From Mycolicibacter sp. MU0102 (GTDB taxonomy: Bacteria > Actinomycetota > Actinomycetes > Mycobacteriales > Mycobacteriaceae), in the NCBI RefSeq assembly GCF_963378105.1, contig NZ_OY726398.1, forward strand, positions 2,418,001-2,482,000: a stretch of 64,000 nucleotides of DNA, written 5' to 3'. Both the position numbers and the translations under genes were made by a program. The notes beneath the pieces were generated by a model. It made no database searches. It was not told where the DNA came from and was given only the letters and a program-made list of their open reading frames with translations. Numbering within the stretch: position 1 is the stretch's first letter; each line of letters opens with the position of its first letter. Below, piece by piece: positions 28,301-36,272 of this stretch.

Positions 28301-30754
28301 GGCGGCGGCCGCGGTCACGGATTGGGCGAACCGCACCGGGTTGCGCAGGTTGTGCACCCAGTAGTCCGCATCGAAAGCGGGTGTGTCGCTTCCAGTTTGA
28401 CCGACCGTACTGATCAGCGGGATCTTCGGCGCCGCCGGCTTCAGGTCAGCCAGCGCGGTCCGCAGATCACCCAGGATCGGGTCGACGGTGGGGTGGTGCG
28501 AGGCCACGTCCACCTCGACGCGCCGGGCCAGCTTGCCCTGTGCGTCGACGATCGCGACCACGGCGTCGACCTGGTCGGGCGGGCCGGCGATCACGGTCTG
28601 CTGCGGCGCGGCGTACACCGCCACGGTGATGTCCGGGTGCTCGGCGACCAGCTTCTCGGCGGCGCTGGCATCCAGTTCCAGCAGTGCCATCGCGCCCTGG
28701 CCGCTCAGTCGGGCCATCAGCTTGGACCGGGTGGCGATCACCTTCAGGCCATCGGCGGGGCTCAGCGCGCCGGCCACCACGGCAGCGGCCACCTCCCCCA
28801 TCGAATGCCCGATCACCGCGTCCGGCTCGACTCCGTGGGATCGCCACAGCGCTGTCAAGGCCAGCTGCATACCCACCAGCACCGGCTGGATGCGGTCGAT
28901 GCCGACGACCGGCTCGCCGGATTCGAGGACCTGACGCAGCGAGAACCCGACCTGCGCAACGAAATCGGGCTCCAGCTCGTCGACGGCGGCGGCGAACGCC
29001 GGCTCGTCGACCAGCAGTTGGCGACCCATGCCGGCCCACTGGGACCCCTGGCCCGAGTACAGGAACACGGTTCCTTTGCCGCGCAACGCGGCGTGTGTGC
29101 CGACCACACCGGGGGCCGGGTAACCGCCGGCGACCGCCCGCAGCCCGGCCAGTGCCTGCTCGGTGTCGCGTGCGCAGACGGTGGCGAACTTGGCGTAGCG
29201 GCTGCGGTGGTGATTGAGCGTGTGGGCGATGTCGCTCAGCGGTACGGCGGCGCCCGGCCCGGCGATCCAGTCGGCCAGGGTGGCAGCCCAATCCGCCACT
29301 CGCTTCTCGGTCTTGCCCGAGATCACCAGAGTGGCGACCGGTTCGGCCGAAGTCGGCGCGGGGACCGGGTCGGGTCCCTGTTCGAGCACCACGTGCGCGT
29401 TGGTTCCGCCCAGCCCGAACGATGACACCGCGGCACGCCGCGGCCCCTCGGCCGCCGGCCACGGCGTCATCTCGGTGGGGACGAACAGCCGCGTCGGGGA
29501 CGGGTCGATCGCCGGGTTCCATTTGGAGAAATGCAGATTCGGTGGGATCTGTCCGCGTTGCACAGACAACGCAGCCTTGATGAAGCCGGCAATCCCGGCG
29601 GCAGCCTCGAGGTGGCCGATATTGGTCTTGACCGCACCCAGCGCACACTTGTCAGCGCCGCGCCCGTAGACGTCGGCGAGCGCCTCGAATTCGATCGGGT
29701 CACCCAAAGCCGTTCCCGTGCCGTGAGTTTCGATCAGGTTCACCGAGTTCGCAGCGACGTCAGCACTGCGCAGTGCCCGGCTGATCGCGTCGACCTGGGC
29801 AATGGTGTTCGGCGCGGTTAGCCCGTTGGACTTGCCGTCCTGATTGATCGCCGAACCGCGCACCACCGCCAGCACCCGGTCGCCGTCGCGAATCGCGTCG
29901 GTGAGGCGCTTGAGTACGACGATCCCGGCGCCCTCGCCGCGCACGAATCCGTCCGCCCCGGCGTCGAAGGTGTGGCACCGGCCGCGCGGTGACAGCATGC
30001 CCCACTTGGCCATGGCGATCTGGGTTTCCGGCCGCAGGATGAGGCTGACGCCGCCGGCCAGGGCCAGGTCGCTTTCGCGCATGCGCAGGCTCTGGCAGGC
30101 CATGTGAATGGTGACCAGCGATGACGAGCAGGCCGAGTCCATCGCAACAGCGGGACCACGCAGACCCAACAGGTAGGCGATCCGGCCGACGGCGACGGCG
30201 TGGGCGTTACCGGTGGCCGAGTAGCCGTCGATCGCGTCGGGGTTCGCTGCCGAAATCCCTTGGTATTCGGTGTAATACACACCCATCATCACCGCAGAGC
30301 GGATGCCCGTCAGGGTTTCCGGCGACAGTCCGGCGTGTTCGAGGGCCTCCCAGGCGACCTCGAGCATCAGCCGCTGTTGCGGGTCCATGGCTTCGGCTTC
30401 GCGCGGCGAGATCCCGAAGAAGTCGGCGTCGAATCCGGCGACATCGGAGATGAAGCCGCCCCACTTCGACGACATCCGGCCTGGGGCGAGCGGGTCCGGG
30501 TCGTAGTACTCGTCGGCATCCCAACGATCCGAGGGGATCTCGGTGATGGCGTCGCGCCCGGTCTCCAACAGCTCCCAGTAGGCGTCCGGGCCCGAGGCGC
30601 CACCCGGGAAGCGGCAGCCGATTCCGACGACCGCGATCGGTTCGGCGGCGGCGATCCGCGACGCCTTGTCGAACTGCTCGGTCAGCGCCCCCCGTTTGTC
30701 GGCGCCCATGGCCGACATCCTGTTGAAGATCGACGTCGTGGAGGTTCCCGTCAT
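25316..30754 (-). CDS. PKS4: modular polyketide synthase (KS-AT-DH-KR-ACP)
   Basis: 1812 aa from ATG 30754; a TTG one codon earlier is possible, and the junction TTGATG overlaps the PKS3 stop. KS about 40-465 with MDSACSSSLVTIH, ETHGTGTALGDP and VKTNIGHLEA; AT about 570-870 with GHSMGEVAAAV and VDVASHHPTVDPIL; DH about 925-1190 with an intact HKVHGQVVMP and LDAALQ; KR with TGGLGGIG and FSSTSSLLGAPGQASYAAAS, where the usual catalytic Asn after Tyr is Ser; ACP with LGMDSLMAV. No enoylreductase motif is present. The KS and AT resemble PpsD and Mas, which use methylmalonyl-CoA, so methyl branching is likely but not proved. A double bond should remain after this module. Confidence 0.95.
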   Translation of the reverse strand: MTGTSTTSIFNRMSAMGADKRGALTEQFDKASRIAAAEPIAVVGIGCRFPGGASGPDAYWELLETGRDAITEIPSDRWDADEYYDPDPLAPGRMSSKWGGFISDVAGFDADFFGISPREAEAMDPQQRLMLEVAWEALEHAGLSPETLTGIRSAVMMGVYYTEYQGISAANPDAIDGYSATGNAHAVAVGRIAYLLGLRGPAVAMDSACSSSLVTIHMACQSLRMRESDLALAGGVSLILRPETQIAMAKWGMLSPRGRCHTFDAGADGFVRGEGAGIVVLKRLTDAIRDGDRVLAVVRGSAINQDGKSNGLTAPNTIAQVDAISRALRSADVAANSVNLIETHGTGTALGDPIEFEALADVYGRGADKCALGAVKTNIGHLEAAAGIAGFIKAALSVQRGQIPPNLHFSKWNPAIDPSPTRLFVPTEMTPWPAAEGPRRAAVSSFGLGGTNAHVVLEQGPDPVPAPTSAEPVATLVISGKTEKRVADWAATLADWIAGPGAAVPLSDIAHTLNHHRSRYAKFATVCARDTEQALAGLRAVAGGYPAPGVVGTHAALRGKGTVFLYSGQGSQWAGMGRQLLVDEPAFAAAVDELEPDFVAQVGFSLRQVLESGEPVVGIDRIQPVLVGMQLALTALWRSHGVEPDAVIGHSMGEVAAAVVAGALSPADGLKVIATRSKLMARLSGQGAMALLELDASAAEKLVAEHPDITVAVYAAPQQTVIAGPPDQVDAVVAIVDAQGKLARRVEVDVASHHPTVDPILGDLRTALADLKPAAPKIPLISTVGQTGSDTPAFDADYWVHNLRNPVRFAQSVTAAAAGHATFIEVSPHPLLSHAINGNLETARPAGDSVVTGTLLRDQAEALSFHTNLATVAPPSSDSPQPDGGIGRADLPPRPWQHVRYWAAPVAANRHSADAHPLLGIHVELPSGHGHVWQADVGTDLVAWMAHHKVHGQVVMPATGFAEMALAAAGEALGLPPSAVAVDRVEVEQMLRVDERTEVTTRLLHDADGSDELRIEIHSRPAGGSWSRHAVARAAAAQPAAAAQRPAPTGGGTALSPADLYTALRRTGLQHGPAFAALTRIVRKPGGVSEAEIVLPDEATAHRGYRIHPVMLDAALQCLAAALPDESLMGSAGMEEATYLPVAVENIRIFGDVGRRARGHAEVVSHDDGGILGRVTLTDDTGTVTAELSGIYLQRVQRRTVPLPLTQKIFDTEWVDAAAPAQPPAAADGSWLVLTDGSETEALAVDFAARFGSDSRRVITADLTNEPAVREAFAQTADDPERPPVGVIVLAASSAFDGTETGDAPARGRDLAWSVASTVRTIVGGWHGAAPRLWLVGRNGLTVGAGEAGDPSISALKGLVRVLAYEHPDLRTGVVDLDASADPASALITELGLASTDDVVAWRGENRYAERLKRATLTPTGTPTVRSDGAYVLTGGLGGIGLVVARWLIDHGAARIVLNSRSQPSEEQRAVLAEFEARAQIAVVSGDLAAPGVAESLVAAAEQTGLTLRGVIHGAAVIDDQIVVGIDKETLGRVWAPKAAAALRLHVATVGKELDWWVGFSSTSSLLGAPGQASYAAASAWLDGLVAWRRAAGLPAITINWGQWSGVGVAQELKFSALDPINPDEGMEALEAILGGDLSRIGVARLRLDRVAAAFPELQQLGYFATLAEELDLDDEDDDWPGPEGLKQLSADEATKAVVARLGSRIMAIMGYPKGSVIDPARPLTELGMDSLMAVRIRNTVRGDFGAEPPVALLLQGASLTDLAADLARQLGLAEAEGADGASDAGGVRGRAQQRAAARQRAAARRKVGDRS

Positions 30755-33700
30755 CAATAAATACCGCTCTCGCTACCGGTCGAAGCCGACTCGACCTGAT
30801 CGAACAACTCATCCAGCACGCCGCCGGATGAGCCGAACCCCAAATCATCGTCGTCTTGCCCCGCGGTGCTGTCCGGCTCGGCATAACGCGAGGCCAGCAG
30901 TCCCACCAGGTGCGTCGTCAACGCTGAGATGCTGGGGTGATTCCACAGCATTGATGCCGACAAATCCACCCCCACCAACTGTTGTGTCTCTTTCAGAACC
31001 GTCATCGCGATCATGGAATCGAGCCCCATCTCTGGGAAGGGCTGATCCACATCGACCGCTGACGTAGATGTCCGAAGTTCGCGGGCCAGGATAGCTTGCA
31101 GTCGGACCACCAACTCCTCACGTCGCTGATCGGCGGGGATGGTCGCCCAGTCCGGCACGCCCGCCGACGACGCGCCGGTGCTTACCGACCCACCTGTCGC
31201 ACCAGCCCCGGATGTCACTCCGGCTTCAGAGGCCTCACCGACGAGGTCTTCGAAGAAGGTCAGATCCCGAAATTCCGGCGAGGTGGCGACCGCACGGTCG
31301 ATGCGCAGTCGTCCCACCCCGATCCGCGCGCCGATCAGGCCGGAGTCCGCACCAAGCACGGCGTCCAACGCCTCGATGCCCTCGTCGGGGCTGATCGGGT
31401 CAAGCACGCTCAGCGTCATCGACCGGCCCAGACCCACATCGGACCACTGACCCCAGTTGACGGCCGTAGCGGGCAGACCCGAGGCATGTCGCCACGCCAT
31501 CAGTGCGTCCAGCCAGGCGTTGGAGGTGGCGTATCCGAGCTGGCCGGGCAGGCCCAGCAGCGCAGCCATCGAGGAGAAGCCCACCCACCAGTCGAGCTGG
31601 GAGGCTGCGGTGGCGGCATGCAGGCGTGCGGCGCCGACGGCCTTGGCCGACCAGACGCTTTCCAGGCTCTCCCGCGTCACCGCGGTCACCAGGCCGTCGC
31701 CCAGCACACCGGCGGCGTGCACCACTCCGCGCAGCGGCTTGCCGGTCTCCTGGGCCGCGGCCACCAGACGGTCGGCCACCCCCGGCGAGCTGATATTGCC
31801 GGCGACAAAGACCACTTCGGTTGCGGCGGCCAGTTCATCGAGGACGGCGCGCTGCTGGTCGGCGGGTTCGCTGCGGCCGTTGAGCACGATTCGCCCGGCG
31901 CCGCGGGCCGCCAGCCAGCGGGCCACCACGATGCCCAGTCCGCCGAGGCCCCCGGTGAGCAGGTAAGAGCCGTCGGCGCGGACCTCGGCCTGCGGAGCCG
32001 CAGCGGTCGGGGCTGCGTCAGCGGCACCGTCGAGGGTGGCCCGGGTGAGGCGTTCGGTGTAACGCTGTCCGCCGCGCCAGGCGACCACGTCGTCGCGCAG
32101 CGGGGCGCCCAGTTCGGCCAGCAGGGCGTCGGCCAGGGCCGCGGTGTCCGCCGAGGCCTCCAGGTCCACCAGGGTGGCGCCCAGGTCGGGCTCGTCGGCC
32201 AGCACCCGGGCGAGTTCGCCGGGGAACCGCCAGGTACGGACCACACCCTTGAGCGCACCGATAGCGGGGTCGCCCGGTTCATGCGGTTCTTCGCTGCCGA
32301 AGGCCAGCCCGCCCCGGCTGACCAGCCAGAGCCGCGGTTTGGTTGCCCCGGACACGCCGGACCAACCATCGACTGCCGCGCGGGCCGCAGTCGAAGCCGA
32401 CCAGATGAGCTCGCGGGCGCGGGCCAGCGCGCCGTCAGGGTCGGACCCGTCGAACCCGACCCGGTCAAGGAAGACGACGAGGCCGGCCGGCGGATGTGCC
32501 GGGTCAGCGCCGGCCTGCCCCACCGCGTCGATCAGCGCCGGGCCATCGGCGAACGGGCCGGTGAACACCTTGCGGTTCGGCGCGGCCAACCGCGCGGCGA
32601 ACTGCTCGGCCAGTCCCTCGGTGTCGGTGCCGGACTCTGCGAGCAGCAGCCAGCTGCCCGCGGCCGCACCGGTGCCATCTGACGTGATGACCGAGTTCGC
32701 CGGCGTCCACTCGGTGGCGAAGAGCTTTTGGTCCAGCGGCACCCGCAGGGCGCGGGGATCCAGCGGGCGCAACTCGACGCCGGTGAGTTCGGCAACGGCG
32801 GCCCCCGTGTCGTCGGTCAGGACGACCCGGCCAACGGCCACCTTGTCTTCATGACTGCTCACCTCGGTGTGGCAACGCACCTGGCGTCCGGCCGGTGCGA
32901 AGACCCGCACCGCGGCCACCGCCCCGGGCACGTAACCGCTGTGTTCCGCGTCATCGGCTTCGATGCCCGCCGCCAGCTGCCGCAGCCCGGCATCGAGCAA
33001 TGCCGGGTGTAGGCGGTAGGCGGGATGGGTGGCCACGATGTCGGGCAGGGTGAGCACGCTGTGCTCGGTTCCCGCGTCAGACTCCGAAGCCGTGCGCTCC
33101 GCCGGCGCCGCTGCGATGTCGGCCACCGCATACCGGGTCCAGGCTTCGCCGGCCCGCCGGGCGTGGATCTCAACCCGGCTCTGGCCATCGGCGCCGCTGA
33201 ACTGGGTGGTGACCTGCATCCCGCGCTCGGGCACCAGCGGCTGTTCGATCTGCAGGCCGGTCACCGCGATCGACTCGGCGGGCTGGCCGAGGGCCTGGCT
33301 GCCTGCCGCCAAAGCCATCTCGATCAGTGCCGCCACCGACGCAACGGCCTGTCCGTGCACCGGTTGCTCGGCCAGCCACGGCATGGCCTCCGCAAGAAGG
33401 CCGTTCTGCCACAGGTGGCCGCCGGTGAGCTGCTCGACGTGGACACCGAGCAGCGGATGCACGTCCGGCGTCTGGCCGGCCCCTGCGGGCAGCTGCAGCC
33501 AGTGCCGGCTGTGCTGCCAGGGGGTGGTGGGCAGTTCCGCGAACCCACCGGCGTCAGCAACGCCGGTGCCGCTGCGCTGCCCGCCGAGTTCGGTGAGCTG
33601 AACATGGAAGCTCAGTGTTTCGTCGTCGCCCCGGCGCAGGGTGGAGGCCACTGTCACCGGCTCCGCGGTGGCGGCTTCAGCCGTCTCGATGATCGAGTGG

Positions 33701-36228
33701 GTCAACAGCGGGTGGGGGCTGACCTCGATGAATGTGTCGTGGTCCGCCGTTGCCACGGTCACGGCCTGGCTGACCAACGCGGGCTTGCGCACATTGGCCA
33801 CCCAGTAGTCCGCGTCCAATCGCGGTGTGGGCCCCGCGGGATCCACCGCCGTCGAAATGAACGGGATCTGTGGCATTTGGGGGGTGATGTCGGCCAGTTC
33901 GGCACGCAGTTCATCCAGGATCGGATCCATGAACGCGGTATGGGAAGCCACTTCCATATTCACCCGCCGCGCAAACCGCTCCGCAGCAGCCACCGCAGCA
34001 ATCACCGCATCCACATCCGCCGGCGCACCGGCCACCACCGTCTGCCGCGGCGACAAATACCCCGCCACCTCAACACCGGGATAACCCGCCAACAACTCGT
34101 GAGCCGAGGCGGCATCGAGCTCCAACAACGCCACCGCACCCTGACCGGCCTGCCGCGACATCAAAGCCGACCGCACCCCGATCACCTTCAAACCCTGCTC
34201 CGGCGTCAGCGCCCCGGCCACCACCGCCGCAGACACCTCCCCCATCGAATGCCCAATCACCGCATCCGGCACAACCCCATAGGAACGCCACAACGCAGCC
34301 AACGCCAACTGCAACCCCATGATCACCGGCTGCACCTGCGCATCACCAGAAATCTCAACGCCGTCGGCAATCACCTCACGCAGCGAAAAACCCACCTGCC
34401 GGACAAAAACCGGCTCCAACTCAGCAACAGCGGCAGCAAACACCGGCTCATCGGCCAACAACCGACGACCCATCCCCACCCAATGCGAACCCTGACCCGA
34501 AAACACAAACACCGGCCGTGATGTCGCCGGCCGGGGCCGGGGCTCGGTGACGCCGGGTGCAGACTCGCCGGCGGCGAGTGCGGTCAATCCGGCCACCGCG
34601 GCGGCGCGGTCGCGCGCGGATACGCCCGCCGTGTAGTTGTAGCGACTTCGGTTCTGCCGCAGGGTCTCTGCGATGTCCGGCAGCGCGATCTCGGCGCCGT
34701 CGGTGGCCATCCACTGTGCGAGTACTCCAGCGGTGGCCGCGATACGCGCCGGCGACTTCCCCGACACCACCAACGTGCTCACCGGCACCGCCGGAGCCGC
34801 CGCGACAACCTCGCTGACCGGGGCCTGCTCGACGATCACATGCGCATTCGTGCCCGACACCCCAAACGAGGACACCCCCGCCCGACGCGCACGCGACACC
34901 ACCGGCCAATCCATACCCTGACCAGCAATCGCAAACTTCGACGCGCCCGCGCCGGCGTTCGGCGTCAACTCCGAGAAATTCAGATGCCGCGGAATGAAAC
35001 CCTGCTGCACCGACAACACCGTCTTGATAAAGCCCGCGACACCCGAGGCGGATTCAAGGTGACCAAGGTTGGTTTTGACCGATCCCAGCACCAACGGCGC
35101 CGAAGAACCCCGCTCACCAAACACCGCCGACAAGGCATCCAACTCAATCGGATCACCCAACGCCGTACCGGTGCCATGCGCCTCGACATAATCGATATCG
35201 CCCGGCTCCAACCGCGCCGACGCCAACGCCGCCCGCACCACCTTCTGCTGCGCCGGACCCGACGGCACCGTCTGACCCGACGACGGCCCATCCTGATTCA
35301 CCGCCGAACCCCGCACCACCGCCAAGATCCGGTCACCATCACGCTGGGCATCCGAGAGCCGCTTGAGCACCACCACCCCAGCACCCTCGCCACGCACGTA
35401 GCCGTCGGCGGCCGCATCAAAGGTCTTGCACTGACCATCCGGGGCCAACATCCCCCACCGCGACGTCGCAATGCTGTTCTGCGGGGCCAACATCAAGTTC
35501 ACCCCGGCCGCCAACGCCTGATCCGACTCCCGACGCCGCAAACTCGCACACGCCAAATGAATCGTCACCAACGACGACGAACACGCCGTATCCACCATCA
35601 TCGCCGGACCATGCACACCCAAGAAATACGACAACCGACCCGCCGCGAAATTCGGTCCGTTGCCGAAGGAGAGGTACGGATCGGCGTCGCGCGGGCCAAG
35701 CTTCTCCGCTGCGAGGATGGCGTAGTCGTTGGTGGTCAGGCCGACGAAGATGCCGGTCTGGGTGCCCCGGATCGCCTCCTTGGTGATCCCGGCATGCTCC
35801 AACGCCTCCCAGGCCACCTCCATCAACAACCGCTGCTGAGGATCCATCGCATCGGCCTCACGCGGCGAAATCCCAAAAAACTCCGCGTCAAACTCCGCCG
35901 GCTGCCACGACGTCAAAAACCCGCCCTCACGAGAACAAATCGTTCCCGGCACCGAATGATCCGAGGAAAACAACGCATCAGCATCCCAGCGATCCGCCGG
36001 AACCCGAACAATCCCCGAACCCTCATCACACAACAACCGCCACAACGCGGCCGGACCATCCACCCCACCAGGCAGACGACAGCCCAAACCCACCACCGCG
36101 ATCGGCTCAGTATCGCCGGCCTCAGCAACCGCCAACCGCGCCGTCAAATCATCAATCTTGCGCAGCGCCTCAGCAACAATCGCCCGACGATCCGGCCCCC
36201 CGACCGGCGCAGCACTCTTCTCGCTCAA
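30754..36228 (-). CDS. PKS3: modular polyketide synthase with degenerate DH (KS-AT-DH0-KR-ACP)
   Basis: 1824 aa from TTG 36228, preceded by GGAGAGG and overlapping the PKS2 stop (TTGA). N-terminal docking helix (RRAIVAEALRKIDDLTARL, 14-32); KS 41-470 with VDTACSSSL (Cys216), His351 and His390; AT about 572-870 with GHSMGEVSAAV (Ser661). The DH-like region (about 925-1190) has QPVHGQAVAS instead of HxxxGxxxxP: Gln955 replaces His and Ser964 replaces Pro; the second motif is LDAGLR, with Arg1083 for Gln/His. Dehydration should therefore be lost. The KR is intact (TGGLGGLG, FSSMAALLG, GYATSN), so a hydroxyl should remain. ACP MGLDSMIAM, then C-terminal docking tail VLDELFDQVESA. Residues 1-789 are nearly identical to PKS1. 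Confidence 0.95.
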   Translation of the reverse strand: MSEKSAAPVGGPDRRAIVAEALRKIDDLTARLAVAEAGDTEPIAVVGLGCRLPGGVDGPAALWRLLCDEGSGIVRVPADRWDADALFSSDHSVPGTICSREGGFLTSWQPAEFDAEFFGISPREADAMDPQQRLLMEVAWEALEHAGITKEAIRGTQTGIFVGLTTNDYAILAAEKLGPRDADPYLSFGNGPNFAAGRLSYFLGVHGPAMMVDTACSSSLVTIHLACASLRRRESDQALAAGVNLMLAPQNSIATSRWGMLAPDGQCKTFDAAADGYVRGEGAGVVVLKRLSDAQRDGDRILAVVRGSAVNQDGPSSGQTVPSGPAQQKVVRAALASARLEPGDIDYVEAHGTGTALGDPIELDALSAVFGERGSSAPLVLGSVKTNLGHLESASGVAGFIKTVLSVQQGFIPRHLNFSELTPNAGAGASKFAIAGQGMDWPVVSRARRAGVSSFGVSGTNAHVIVEQAPVSEVVAAAPAVPVSTLVVSGKSPARIAATAGVLAQWMATDGAEIALPDIAETLRQNRSRYNYTAGVSARDRAAAVAGLTALAAGESAPGVTEPRPRPATSRPVFVFSGQGSHWVGMGRRLLADEPVFAAAVAELEPVFVRQVGFSLREVIADGVEISGDAQVQPVIMGLQLALAALWRSYGVVPDAVIGHSMGEVSAAVVAGALTPEQGLKVIGVRSALMSRQAGQGAVALLELDAASAHELLAGYPGVEVAGYLSPRQTVVAGAPADVDAVIAAVAAAERFARRVNMEVASHTAFMDPILDELRAELADITPQMPQIPFISTAVDPAGPTPRLDADYWVANVRKPALVSQAVTVATADHDTFIEVSPHPLLTHSIIETAEAATAEPVTVASTLRRGDDETLSFHVQLTELGGQRSGTGVADAGGFAELPTTPWQHSRHWLQLPAGAGQTPDVHPLLGVHVEQLTGGHLWQNGLLAEAMPWLAEQPVHGQAVASVAALIEMALAAGSQALGQPAESIAVTGLQIEQPLVPERGMQVTTQFSGADGQSRVEIHARRAGEAWTRYAVADIAAAPAERTASESDAGTEHSVLTLPDIVATHPAYRLHPALLDAGLRQLAAGIEADDAEHSGYVPGAVAAVRVFAPAGRQVRCHTEVSSHEDKVAVGRVVLTDDTGAAVAELTGVELRPLDPRALRVPLDQKLFATEWTPANSVITSDGTGAAAGSWLLLAESGTDTEGLAEQFAARLAAPNRKVFTGPFADGPALIDAVGQAGADPAHPPAGLVVFLDRVGFDGSDPDGALARARELIWSASTAARAAVDGWSGVSGATKPRLWLVSRGGLAFGSEEPHEPGDPAIGALKGVVRTWRFPGELARVLADEPDLGATLVDLEASADTAALADALLAELGAPLRDDVVAWRGGQRYTERLTRATLDGAADAAPTAAAPQAEVRADGSYLLTGGLGGLGIVVARWLAARGAGRIVLNGRSEPADQQRAVLDELAAATEVVFVAGNISSPGVADRLVAAAQETGKPLRGVVHAAGVLGDGLVTAVTRESLESVWSAKAVGAARLHAATAASQLDWWVGFSSMAALLGLPGQLGYATSNAWLDALMAWRHASGLPATAVNWGQWSDVGLGRSMTLSVLDPISPDEGIEALDAVLGADSGLIGARIGVGRLRIDRAVATSPEFRDLTFFEDLVGEASEAGVTSGAGATGGSVSTGASSAGVPDWATIPADQRREELVVRLQAILARELRTSTSAVDVDQPFPEMGLDSMIAMTVLKETQQLVGVDLSASMLWNHPSISALTTHLVGLLASRYAEPDSTAGQDDDDLGFGSSGGVLDELFDQVESASTGSESGIY

Positions 36229-36272
36229 CTCAACCTCTCCGAAAGCTGCGCGAGCAGCTCGTCATCGCTCAT
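33860..36272. repeat. long direct repeat, PKS3 copy (KS-AT block)
   Basis: Matches 43997-46409 at a constant offset of 10137 bases with no indel. The segments 33860-34511, 34669-35652 and 35741-36272 are nearly identical. Two islands differ: 34512-34668 (KS-AT linker, residues about 520-572) and 35653-35740 (KS residues about 163-192). The unit begins with the C-terminal tail codons of PKS2. Confidence 0.93.
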
